Counted from the first letter of the stretch, positions 1 through 5,752 are shown. The stretch is DNA of 8,624 nucleotides from DASRTE01 sp035316885 (GCA_035316885.1 DATHII010000154.1:1-8624), one strand, 5' to 3'. The notes: generated from the letters alone by a model not told the origin. Translations and numbers: made by a program.

Positions 1-141
1 CGCGGCCGCCGGGACGTGTCGACGCCGACCTGGTCGCGCAGGCCACCTGGTCGGCCGAGCTCGAGCCGACCTGCTACGTCTGCGGGCCCACGGCCTTCGT
101 CGAGAGCATCGCCGACCTGTTGATCAGCGCCGGTCACGATC
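1..141. repeat. 141-bp exact terminal direct repeat, left copy
   Basis: Bases 1-141 are identical to 8484-8624 with no mismatch, in the same orientation, and reach both ends of the window. An exact end-to-end overlap of 141 bases is what a de Bruijn assembler run at k=141 leaves on a closed path. The simplest reading is an 8,483-bp circular contig. A tandem duplication whose unit is 8,483 bp would give the same result. The repeat lies inside a coding sequence (ferredoxin reductase) and has no inverted-repeat ends or att-like core of its own. Confidence 0.97.
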
Positions 142-191
142 CGGCCCGGGTCAGGACCGAGCGCTTCGGGCCCACCGGAGGCATCAGATGA
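1..191 (+). CDS. Ferredoxin reductase-like FAD/NAD(P) oxidoreductase, C-terminal end (partial, 5' truncated)
   Basis: The reading frame is open from base 3 to the TGA at 189-191. The peptide contains CYVCGPTAFVESIADLL, the conserved VCGP-x-x-F motif that closes the NAD(P)-binding lobe of ferredoxin-NADP reductase-type flavoproteins, and it ends in ERFGPTGGIR. Such proteins pass electrons between NAD(P)H and a ferredoxin or another redox partner in the cytoplasm. In actinobacteria this gene commonly precedes a DUF6510 gene, as here, often with a sulfite-oxidase-like molybdoprotein upstream, which is absent from this window. Its stop codon overlaps the next start (ATGA, 188-191), which implies translational coupling. 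Read as a circle, the gene continues upstream through 8483 to about 8453, where it meets a transposase fragment. The FAD domain and most of the NAD domain are missing, so no working enzyme is made from this copy alone. Confidence 0.82.
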   Translation, partial: RPPGRVDADLVAQATWSAELEPTCYVCGPTAFVESIADLLISAGHDPARVRTERFGPTGGIR

Positions 192-487
192 ACGCCGACT
201 CCCCGTCCTTCCTCGACGGCAACGCCGCCGCCGGTGAATTGAGCGACGTCTTCGCCGTCGAGGTCACCACCGCCGTCGGGCGGTGCGCCGGATGCGGCCA
301 CACGACGGTTCTCGCCGAGGCCCGGCTGTACGTCCGGGCACCAGGCATGGTCGCCCGCTGCGCCCGTTGTGACGATGTCCTGTTCCGCATGGTCAAGGGG
401 CCGGGACGGACCTGGCTCGACCTGCGCGGGCTCGCGTATGTGCAGCTCGCGATGCCCGATCAGGAAGACGGCCCAACCCTGGCCTGA
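188..487 (+). CDS. DUF6510 family protein (zinc-ribbon-like, four cysteines)
   Basis: This is a 99-residue protein starting with the ATG that overlaps the stop of the ferredoxin reductase gene by the ATGA arrangement. It carries two CxxC pairs, C33-C36 (CAGC) and C58-C61 (CARC), about 22 residues apart, consistent with one zinc ribbon or another four-cysteine metal site. The ends of the protein have no membrane segment or signal peptide, so it is probably cytoplasmic. Length and layout fit the DUF6510 family, which is repeatedly found after ferredoxin reductase genes in actinobacteria. The exact role is unknown; a small metal-binding partner of the reductase is an inference from gene order. 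The gene looks intact, but its upstream partner is truncated in this molecule, so native expression may be lost. Confidence 0.85.
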   Translation: MNADSPSFLDGNAAAGELSDVFAVEVTTAVGRCAGCGHTTVLAEARLYVRAPGMVARCARCDDVLFRMVKGPGRTWLDLRGLAYVQLAMPDQEDGPTLA

Positions 488-876
488 AGCGGCCCAGCCA
501 CCACGCGCAAGTGCTCGCTATGTGGAAGCGGTCCAGGCGTCGGTCCCGAGCGCGAACCATTGCGGAGGGTAGTATGGCTTGTCCGGTAATGATGCATGGC
601 GCTCCGCGGGAAGGCGCAGTCGGGTTCGACAAACGACCCCTTAGGTCCACGATCTTTAACCTTGTCCAGAAGTTCGCTCTGCATGCCGGTCGCGAGATCC
701 TCCTCCCTAAACTCCATCCATGCCCGGCGAAGCCGAACGCACAACTCGCAAGCAACGCATCGACCCGCGACTCGGGCGGGGCCGATTGGCGTGTCACGCC
801 ATGTGTCGAGTAGAGGTTGACCCATCGTCTTGGCACAAGGTGGCAGTCGAGGAGTTCGCGACAGATTGGAGGGCCG
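488..876. other. Gene-free stretch, compositionally different
   Basis: No open frame here on either strand looks like a protein family I know. The centre (about 560-720) is visibly less GC-rich than the genes on both sides, with runs such as gatctttaacc. A 15-base odd palindrome, TGGCGTG-T-CACGCCA, lies at 787-801. On the minus strand the frame that leaves the RibD-C remnant stays open to 460, but the residues after about 877 do not continue the family. The stretch may be the scar of a deletion or insertion that removed the rest of that gene. Confidence 0.5.
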
Positions 877-990
877 ATCCCGCGCGTGCAGCCGGTCGAA
901 GCCGTCGCCGCCGGGGTTGCCCGGCTCGTCGCTCGGACCCGCGATACACCCGTCGAGGGACATCGATATGTAGAGCACTGATGCCGACAC
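877..990 (-). pseudogene. RibD-C / dihydrofolate reductase-like protein, 5' remnant (38 codons)
   Basis: On the minus strand a GTG at 990-988 follows an AGGAGG (1002-997) at good spacing and opens with SASVLYISMSLDGCIAGPSD. This is the typical first strand and loop of the RibD C-terminal / dihydrofolate reductase-like superfamily (SLDGxIAGP). The similarity stops near residue 38 (RLHARD), and the downstream sequence contains none of the later motifs (LLGRxTY, VVxGS, LGxGxxLF). Family members are about 180-210 residues, so more than 80% is missing. It therefore looks like a decayed paralogue of the intact gene at 1564-2127. The frame stays open to 460, so a fusion peptide could still be translated, but there is no sign that it folds as this enzyme. 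Confidence 0.72.
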
Positions 991-996
991 TTCGAC

Positions 997-1002
997 CTCC
1001 TG
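997..1002 (-). promoter_or_regulatory. Shine-Dalgarno of the RibD-C remnant
   Basis: CCTCCT on the plus strand reads AGGAGG on the minus strand, six bases before the GTG at 990. It decides the start codon of the remnant and shows that this 5' end once belonged to a real gene. Confidence 0.65.
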
Positions 1003-1125
1003 TGGTCTCGATCCAAGCTGGTTTCAACGTGCTGTAGACCCGGCATGGCAGCATTTCTCACCGGCCCGCCGGACCCACGAGCAGGTCGAGTGCTTCTGCA
1101 ACGCGGCTGCGCACCTAATAGGCGG

Positions 1126-1200
1126 CGCGCGTTTGTCGATCTGACCGCCGCTGCCCCGCGCAGCGACGGCGCTGACCGCGCTCAGACCCACAAACGCGCG
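1126..1200. repeat. Long imperfect inverted repeat (11-bp perfect outer arms)
   Basis: CGCGCGTTTGT at 1126-1136 is the exact reverse complement of ACAAACGCGCG at 1190-1200. The pairing can continue inward with mismatches (a TCTGA block at 1140-1144 pairs with TCAGA at 1182-1186), and the centre holds a further CGCTG/CAGCG hairpin. The whole 75-base element could fold into one long stem. It lies between the end of the minus-strand SnoaL-like pseudogene and the 5' remnant of the RibD-C gene. It might be a terminator-like structure, a remnant of a small non-autonomous element, or an RNA structure; there is no T-tract on either side. Confidence 0.6.
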
Positions 1201-1219
1201 GGGGTGGACGGAGGCGACC

Positions 1220-1551
1220 CTACCCGCTGTCTCCGGTGGTGTCGGCGAACGAGTGGTGCTCGTGCGCGACCGTCCACCGACCGTCCTGCTTGCGCAGCCC
1301 AAGCGTGAGCCGCAGACGGTGCTCCGGGTGCGCGGTGAGATCCTGCGGCGTGCCGCAACGGAGCAGCGCGTAGGCATACGCGACGTCTGCGCCCGCGGTG
1401 ACGTCCAACGACACGATCTCGAACGACGCGCCGCCGGCCTGCCACTCGAAGAACCCCGGCCAGGTGCCTCGGTAGGCCGCGATGCACCGTTGCTGCCCAG
1501 TCTTCGATCAGCGTCCCGATCTGCTGCTCGTCGTTCTGGGGGCACGGCCAA
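1220..1551 (-). pseudogene. SnoaL-like / DUF4440-type protein, frameshifted by an internal deletion
   Basis: Two minus-strand frames carry the two halves of one small NTF2-fold protein. The N-terminal half gives DEQQIGTLIEDWAATVHRG, the usual first helix of SgcJ/EcaC-type SnoaL-like proteins. The C-terminal half, in another frame, gives IAAYRGTWPGFFEWQAGG, then SFEIVSLDVTAGADVAYAYA and GLRKQDGRWTVAHEHHSF. The middle of the fold (the usual metal- or ligand-facing strand before the AYR helix) is absent. The two halves meet at 1476-1485, where the same bases can encode either HRG or IAA, so the break looks like a deletion between short repeats. The start is also disturbed: no start codon lies in frame with DEQQI downstream of the previous gene's stop at 1564. 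The proteins are about 130-150 residues, bind small molecules or act on them, and often accompany ECF sigma factors. It is not functional as read. Confidence 0.75.
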
Positions 1552-1563
1552 GTCCCTACCGGC

Positions 1564-2127
1564 TCAGGTGCGCGTGTAGACCTGGATGGCGACGCCGTCA
1601 CCGACCACCGTTGATGACGACAGCTGCAGCCGCTTCTTGTCGGTGGTCTCGCCGAACAGCCGCTTGCCGGTGCCGAGCACGACCGGGAAGACCATGAGCC
1701 GGAGCTCGTCGACGAGGTCGTTCTCGAGCAGCGACTGCACGAGCTGGGCGCTGCCGTGCACGACGATGTCGCCGTCCTGCTCCTTCTTCAGCTTCGTGAT
1801 CTCGGCGACCACGTCGCCCGAGAGGAGGGTCGAGTTGGTCCACTCCGGGTCGCGCAGCGTCGACGACACGACGTACTTCGGCATGGTGTTGAACTTGTCG
1901 GCGAACTCCCCGTCGCGCTCGGGCCAAGCCGCCGCGAAGCCCTCGTAGGTCCGCCGGCCGAGCAACAACGCGGCGGAGCTCATCGTCTCGTCCAGCTTGA
2001 ACTGGTTGCCCTCGTCACCACGGTCGATCTCGAAGGTCCACCCAGCGTGCTTGTAGTCCTCCCCGCCACCCGGTGCCTCGATTACCCCGTCGAGCGAGAT
2101 GAACTCGGTCACGACTATCCGGCCCAT
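1564..2127 (-). CDS. Dihydrofolate reductase family protein (RibD C-terminal domain)
   Basis: This is an intact 187-residue protein. The ATG at 2127 is chosen over upstream in-frame starts because AGGAGG (2138-2133) precedes it at the right distance and family homology begins at residue 2 (GRIVVTEFISLDGVIEAPGG). Family landmarks follow in order: SLDGVI at 11-16, LLLGRRTYEGF at about 54-64, NTMPKYVVSSTL at 80-91, GDIVVHGSAQLV at 119-130 and DELRLMVFPVVLGTGKRLF at 140-158. These proteins share the fold of dihydrofolate reductase and of the RibD reductase domain and probably use NADPH in the cytoplasm; the substrate of this subfamily is unknown, and it is not a housekeeping folA. The minus-strand neighbours are the SnoaL-like pseudogene downstream and the DUF899 pseudogene upstream, families often grouped around ECF41/ECF42 sigma factors. 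The lysine-rich surface (KLKKEQDGD) is unremarkable. The gene looks functional. Confidence 0.92.
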   Translation of the reverse strand: MGRIVVTEFISLDGVIEAPGGGEDYKHAGWTFEIDRGDEGNQFKLDETMSSAALLLGRRTYEGFAAAWPERDGEFADKFNTMPKYVVSSTLRDPEWTNSTLLSGDVVAEITKLKKEQDGDIVVHGSAQLVQSLLENDLVDELRLMVFPVVLGTGKRLFGETTDKKRLQLSSSTVVGDGVAIQVYTRT

Positions 2128-2620
2128 GACGTCCTCCTCGGTGCGCCTGCGACTCAATGCTGGTACGACCGACGGCGCGCGAAACTCATCGGCCCCCGGC
2201 ACCGGAAGCATTCTAGGAGCGGGATCAGGCCCCGAACGGCTCGTCCACGAGAGGCGACCCACGCGGCTCAGGCTGTACTGCATGCGACGGTCCCGCCGGC
2301 CGAACATCACGGCACTCATCCGTCGGGATGCCTACGCCATCACCACCTCAGACCAACGAGTCGCACTCGTCTCCGTGCATGACACGTCTCTGCCGTCACC
2401 CTTGGCGCGGCGATGGAGGGGCGGGCGTCGGTGGCGCCGGAGCAGGTCCTTGCCTTCATCCGTGACCGAGCGCGGACAAGGCACAGGCTCTCCTGGCCCC
2501 GGACCAAGCCTCACCCGTGACGCGATCCCGCATGGGCCAGCGGCGACGACCCCGCTCCGCTCACCAACGGCGGCAGCGTCTTCTCAGCCGGCACGCCTCC
2601 GATGTGTGCGACTACGCGCC
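2128..2620. other. Intergenic region with no recognised gene
   Basis: These 493 bases separate the RibD-C gene from the end of the DUF899 pseudogene, both on the minus strand. Open frames on both strands are present but are low-complexity Arg/Pro/Ala shadows with no family signature and no ribosome binding site. Apart from the candidate -10 element and the Shine-Dalgarno at 2133-2138, I see no clear site. The length is unusual for two co-directional genes and may include material from a lost gene. Confidence 0.5.
2210..2215 (-). promoter_or_regulatory. Possible -10 element for the RibD-C/DHFR-like gene
   Basis: The minus strand reads TAGAAT at 2215-2210, one base from TATAAT, about 80 bases upstream of the ATG at 2127. 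No convincing TTGACA-like -35 lies 16-18 bases further upstream (GTTCGG is the nearest), so this is only a candidate. Confidence 0.25.
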
Positions 2621-3303
2621 CTACCCGTACGCGTCGTGGTAGTTCCACCACTGGTATGGCGGGGTCTGGGGATGGCCCTCCGGCGCGTCCTCCCACTGCT
2701 CCTGGCGACCGAGCGCGGTGATGTCGAGATAGCTCCAGGTGCTCCCCATCGCCTCGTCGCCGCGGCTGTTGACGAAGTAGGTGCGAAAGACCCGGTCGTC
2801 GTCGCGGATGAAGGCGTTCGTGCCGTGCCACTCGTCCACGCCGAAGTCGGCGTCAAAGTCGTCGGTCAGCGTGTACCACGGGATCAACTCCCAGCCCATC
2901 CGCGCCTTCAGGCGCTCGATGTCCGCCTGCGGGGCCCGCGACACGAACGCCAGCGAGGTGTCGCGGGCATTCAGGTGCGCCGGGTCCGCCACCTGGTCGG
3001 CGACGAACGAGCAGCCCACGCAGGCCCGCTCCGGGTACGCGCCGCCCTCAGCGTAGGTGGTGACGTCCGGTGCGTAGAAGGCGCGGTAGACGATCAGCTG
3101 GCGGCGGCCCTCGAATAGGTCGAGCAGGCTTGCGGGCCGCTCGGCCCTTCGAAGCGGTAGTCCTTCTCCACGGCCATCCACGGCATGCGCCGGCGTTGGG
3201 CCGCCATCGCGTCGCGCGCTCGGGTGAGCTCCTTCTCCTTCACCAGCAGCTTCTCGCGGGCCTCATCCCACTCCCGCGAAGAGACGATTGGGGGTGTCTT
3301 CAT
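2621..3303 (-). pseudogene. DUF899 family thioredoxin-fold protein, single-base frameshift
   Basis: The ATG at 3303 follows GGAGG (3317-3313). The first 57 codons give KTPPIVSSREWDEAREKLL and later RRRMPWMAVEKDYRFEGPSG. The second part, in another frame, runs from SLLDLFEGRRQLIVYRAFYA through PWYTLTDDFDADFGVDEWHG to EQWEDAPEGHPQTPPYQWWN and the stop at 2621. Both halves are strong DUF899 sequence. The open length is one base short of 228 codons, and the break falls between 3132 and 3133, so one lost base explains it. Restored, the protein would have 227 residues, the normal family length, with a CVGC motif near residues 95-98. DUF899 is related to thioredoxin-like proteins; its reaction is unknown. 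It is either a recent pseudogene or a sequencing/assembly error: no other lesion is visible. Confidence 0.88.
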
Positions 3304-3312
3304 TCGCTGTTT

Positions 3313-3317
3313 CCTCC
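3313..3317 (-). promoter_or_regulatory. Shine-Dalgarno of the DUF899 gene
   Basis: CCTCC on the plus strand reads GGAGG on the minus strand (in AAGGAGGAA), nine bases before the ATG at 3303. It confirms the start of the frameshifted DUF899 gene. Confidence 0.7.
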
Positions 3318-3416
3318 TTCAAGCGCTCGTTGACCGCGTCCAGGGACTCGGGCTGGGCGGTCTGAATCGGACCGGTACTTCGGACAGGTTTGCTGACTAT
3401 CACGCGGCCTGCTCTG

Positions 3417-3458
3417 GGGTGGCAAGCCACCCTGCAGCACGAGACGGCGCACCGTCTC
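3417..3458. repeat. Two adjacent small perfect hairpins
   Basis: GGGTGG (3417-3422) pairs with CCACCC (3427-3432) around a four-base CAAG loop. Eight bases later GAGACGG (3441-3447) pairs with CCGTCTC (3452-3458) around a four-base CGCA loop. Weaker pairings follow (AGCT/AGCT at about 3465-3475, CCGGCT/AGCCGG at about 3479-3498). The tight spacing suggests a structured RNA, a transcription terminator without T-tract, or a remnant of a small mobile element. Confidence 0.5.
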
Positions 3459-3699
3459 ACCCTAGCTTCGAGCTTCTCCCGGCTCGGCTGGAAGCCGGTC
3501 TCCCGGCACCGCGGACGATCATGGACCTCCATCCGCTACAGCGTCACCTCTGGGGTGAGCCGCCCGAGCCGTCACTAGCGAGTGGCCAAGGACTTCGACA
3601 CATGCCGTTGATCGGGTGGGACGGCGGCACCTCGCCGGTGCCGCGCCGGCCGCGGTCGCTGAATGGCCCCAGACGTTGTTGCACCCATCGCAGCCGGTT

Positions 3700-3912
3700 G
3701 GTTCCCATGGCCTGAGCGCTCGCGAGATCGAGGCGCTGAGGCTCGTCGCGGCCGGCAAGACGAACCATGCGATCGCGACCGAGCTGTTCCTCAGCGAGCG
3801 CATGGTGCACCGGTCATGTGAGCAACATCTCCGACAAGTTGAGGGTCGTTCCCGCACGGCCGCGGCGTCGTACGCCATCGGGAACCACATCGTCGACTCC
3901 CGAATCCTCTGA
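3700..3912 (+). pseudogene. LuxR-type regulator, C-terminal helix-turn-helix remnant with two compensating frameshifts
   Basis: The sequence encodes LSAREIEALRLVAAGKTNHA and IATELFLSERMVHR, the first part of a LuxR/GerE DNA-binding domain. It then shifts frame for about 12 codons (HVSNISDKLRV in the next frame) and returns to SRTAAASYAIGNHIVD before the TGA at 3910-3912. One extra base at about 3814 and one missing base at about 3848 restore the whole domain. Without the repair, the recognition helix region reads as unrelated residues. Only the C-terminal domain is present; the sensor/ATPase or receiver part that normally precedes it is not recognisable upstream, and no proper start is seen (GTG 3616 has no ribosome binding site). 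It lies just upstream of the DGPF-sigma pair, in the same orientation, and may once have been a large regulator. Confidence 0.75.
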
Positions 3913-3933
3913 CGCCGTGGCAGCGTGGCCCTC

Positions 3934-3940
3934 TGTCACA
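3934..3940 (+). promoter_or_regulatory. Candidate ECF-type -35 element (TGTCACA) upstream of the DGPF gene
   Basis: TGTCACA resembles the -35 motif described for ECF41-type sigma factors, which control similar accessory genes. The matching CGTC -10 element expected about 16-17 bases downstream is not present; the closest is GTCC at 3962-3965, with a spacer that is too long. It is 105 bases before the ATG at 4045. Treat it as a weak candidate. Confidence 0.25.
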
Positions 3941-4001
3941 GCGAATACGTTGATGGCAGATGTCCATCCGGGTCCGCTGCCTTTCGTAGTAAGGGTGAGC
4001 G

Positions 4002-4025
4002 GCGGGAAGCCGAGCCCGCCGCCAC
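4002..4025 (+). promoter_or_regulatory. Leader hairpin before the DGPF gene
   Basis: In the presumed leader of the DGPF gene, GCGGCGGG and CCCGCCGC can pair around an eight-base loop (AAGCCGAG). This 8-bp GC-only stem ends shortly before the ribosome binding site (AGGGGAGA at about 4030-4037). It could affect translation or mRNA stability; chance is possible in DNA this GC-rich. Confidence 0.35.
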
Positions 4026-4044
4026 GCGAAGGGGAGAATGAATC

Positions 4045-4410
4045 ATGACGCAGTACATGCTGTCGGCCCACACGTCCGGTGCCGGCGAGCGGCGGCCGCA
4101 GATGACGGAGGCGGAGATCAGCGAGGTCGTCACGGCGGTTCGTCGGATAGAGGCCGAGATGAGGTCGGCGGGCGCTTGGGTGTTCGGCGGGCGACTGCAC
4201 GACCCCTCGACCGCCACGGTTGTGCGCCCGTCGGGTGATGACGTGCTGACAACCGACGGGCCCTTCGCGGAGACGAAGGACCACCTCGGAGGGTTCTACA
4301 TCGTCAACGCCGACGATCTCGACGGCGCCCTCCGGTGGGCGTCCCAGGTCGCAACTGCGGTGCAGGCGGCGATCGAGGTCCGACCGCTCGTGGACGAGAT
4401 GCCGGCTTGA
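4045..4410 (+). CDS. YciI/DGPF-domain protein (YCII-related)
   Basis: This is a 121-residue protein. The start ATG at 4045 is preceded by AGGGGAGA and begins MTQYMLSAHTSG, the usual first strand of this family. The defining motif is TDGPFAETKDHLGGFYIV, with DGPF at 71-74, followed by the DLDGALRWA helix. YCII/DGPF proteins form a small ferredoxin-like alpha/beta barrel dimer; their reaction is unknown, and no catalytic residues can be named with confidence beyond the conserved acid in DGPF. The gene lies 28 bases upstream of an ECF sigma gene in the same direction. DGPF genes beside a sigma factor are the hallmark of the ECF42 group, where they are part of the sigma factor's regulon or act with it. 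The gene is intact and of normal length. Confidence 0.93.
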   Translation: MTQYMLSAHTSGAGERRPQMTEAEISEVVTAVRRIEAEMRSAGAWVFGGRLHDPSTATVVRPSGDDVLTTDGPFAETKDHLGGFYIVNADDLDGALRWASQVATAVQAAIEVRPLVDEMPA

Positions 4411-4438
4411 CCGCCGACGACGCCAGCCACCAACCCGC

Positions 4439-5662
4439 GTGACGCTCGATGCCGGGGCTGCCGGCCGGATCTTCCGCGAGGAATCCGGCCGGGTGGTCGC
4501 CGCCTTGATCAGCATGTTCGGCGACATCGACCTCGCCGAGGACGCCGTACAGGAGGCCTTCGCCATCGCGCTGCAGAAGTGGCCGGTGACCGGCGTGCCG
4601 CCGAATCCAGGCGGGTGGATCACAGCCACCGCCCGCAACGGGGCCATCGACCGCCTCCGGCGCGACGCCCGCGGCGCGGAGCTTGTCCGAGAAGTCGCGG
4701 CGCAGGCGAACTCGGCTCGGCCGAGCAGTGAACCCTTCGAGAAGGAACCCGTGCCTGACGATCGACTTCGTCTCATCTTCACCTGCTGCCACCCGGCTCT
4801 GGCGGCACGAGCCCAGGTCGAGTTGACGCTGCGGCTCGTATGCGGCTTGTCGACGGCCGAGGTTGCGCAGGCTTTCCTCACCAGCGAGCCGACCATGGCG
4901 AAGCGATTGGTTCGAACCAAGCACAAGATCAAGACCGCGAAGATCCCGTATCGCGTCCCAGAGGAGTCGGAGCTCCCGGACCGACTGCGCACGGTGCTCA
5001 CCACGATCTATCTGACCTACACCACCGGCCAGGCCAAGCCGGACGCCGAGGCCGACCTGTGCGCCGAGGCTATCTGGCTGGGCCGGACCCTGCGCTTGCT
5101 GATGCCCGACGACGCCGAGGTCGCCGGCCTCCTAGCCCTGATGCTCCTCACCGAGTCTCGGCGCCCCACCAGGACAGATGCTCAGGGCGAGCTGGTCCTA
5201 CTGCGCCACCAGGACCGGGAACGATGGGACCGTAGTCTCGTCGACGAGGGCCAGGCGCTGGTTCGCTGGTGCCTACGCCGCAGCCAGCCGGGCACATACC
5301 AGCTGCAAGCGGCGATCGCTGCCGTGCACGCCGACGCCGAGACCTTCCAGGACACCGACTGGAAACAGATCTTCGCGTTGTACGACCAACTCATGGTCGT
5401 GGCGCCCACCCCGGTGGTCGCCCTCAACCGCGCAGTGGCGCTGGGAGAAGTGCACGGTGCCGAGGCCGGGCTGCGCGAGATCGACATGCTTGCGCTTTCC
5501 GACTACTACCCGTTCCACGCCGCCAAGGCGGAGTTCCTGCAACGGCAGGGGCGCACCGAGGAGGCGGCCCGGGCCTTCATGGTGGCCTCGTCACTCGCCC
5601 CCAATGGTCCAGAGAAGCTCTTCCTGCAGCAGCGAGCCGAAGGACGGCAGGTCTCACCGTGA
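4439..5662 (+). CDS. ECF sigma factor with long C-terminal extension (ECF42-like, DUF6596/TPR-type)
   Basis: This is a 407-residue protein. Region sigma-2 spans about residues 10-76 (FREESGRVVAALISMFGDID, LAEDAVQEAFAIALQKWP, GWITATARNGAIDRLRR). Region sigma-4 spans about 105-162 (DDRLRLIFTCCHPALAARAQ, LSTAEVAQAFLTSEPTMAKR). A DUF6596-like domain follows (about 180-280, YLTYTTG, DLCAEAIWLGRTLRLLMPD, LLALMLLTESRRP), then helical TPR-like repeats to the end (YQLQAAIAAVHADA, PVVALNRAVALGE, HAAKAEFLQRQGR). ECF factors direct RNA polymerase to their own promoters; this group has no anti-sigma factor and is thought to be controlled by the C-terminal extension. No anti-sigma gene is present. The upstream DGPF gene agrees with group ECF42. 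The start GTG 4439 lacks a clear ribosome binding site; a TTG overlapping the DGPF stop lies in a different frame. Otherwise it is full length. Confidence 0.93.
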   Translation: MTLDAGAAGRIFREESGRVVAALISMFGDIDLAEDAVQEAFAIALQKWPVTGVPPNPGGWITATARNGAIDRLRRDARGAELVREVAAQANSARPSSEPFEKEPVPDDRLRLIFTCCHPALAARAQVELTLRLVCGLSTAEVAQAFLTSEPTMAKRLVRTKHKIKTAKIPYRVPEESELPDRLRTVLTTIYLTYTTGQAKPDAEADLCAEAIWLGRTLRLLMPDDAEVAGLLALMLLTESRRPTRTDAQGELVLLRHQDRERWDRSLVDEGQALVRWCLRRSQPGTYQLQAAIAAVHADAETFQDTDWKQIFALYDQLMVVAPTPVVALNRAVALGEVHGAEAGLREIDMLALSDYYPFHAAKAEFLQRQGRTEEAARAFMVASSLAPNGPEKLFLQQRAEGRQVSP

Positions 5663-5724
5663 GGACGGCTCTGCCGCGAGCCCTCAGGGACGCCCACATG
5701 GCGTCGACTATCGGCTCTGCAGGT

Positions 5725-5752
5725 TTGAGTTCCGTACCGGACGAAAGAATAC
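5725..5752 (+). promoter_or_regulatory. Possible promoter of the M28 peptidase gene
   Basis: TTGAGT (5725-5730) and GAATAC (5747-5752) are separated by 16 bases, about 65 bases before the GTG at 5818. The -35 half fits a housekeeping promoter moderately, the -10 half poorly. A separate promoter is reasonable because 155 bases separate this gene from the sigma gene. Confidence 0.25.

Larger units (their letters stand above)
3304..3615. other. Intergenic, hairpin-rich region without a recognised gene
   Basis: No family is recognisable in any frame here. On the minus strand the bases just before the DUF899 start could encode PESLDAVNERLKEETA, which reads like the tail of a small helical protein, but there is no matching upstream part. 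The striking content is a run of short hairpins between about 3413 and 3505, listed separately. Confidence 0.45.

Noticed and set aside
580..660. Possible tRNA (GGTTCGA-like T-loop near 624-630)
   Set aside because: The flanking bases do not form a T-stem, acceptor stem or anticodon arm of the right spacing.
787..801. 15-base odd palindrome TGGCGTG-T-CACGCCA as an operator
   Set aside because: It is a single copy, in gene-free DNA with no adjacent regulator or start, and is short enough to arise by chance in GC-rich sequence.
803..828. TGTCGA followed 16 bases later by CGTC as an ECF42-type promoter
   Set aside because: It points at no intact downstream gene on the plus strand, and the motifs are short and recalled from memory; not enough support.
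2099..3118. 339-codon plus-strand open frame
   Set aside because: It is antisense to the DUF899 and RibD-C genes, Arg/Pro-rich with no family motif and no ribosome binding site; it is typical of high-GC shadow frames.
3814..5004. 396-codon minus-strand open frame
   Set aside because: It lies opposite the DGPF and sigma genes, whose protein motifs are unmistakable; the antisense product is low-complexity Arg/Ser.
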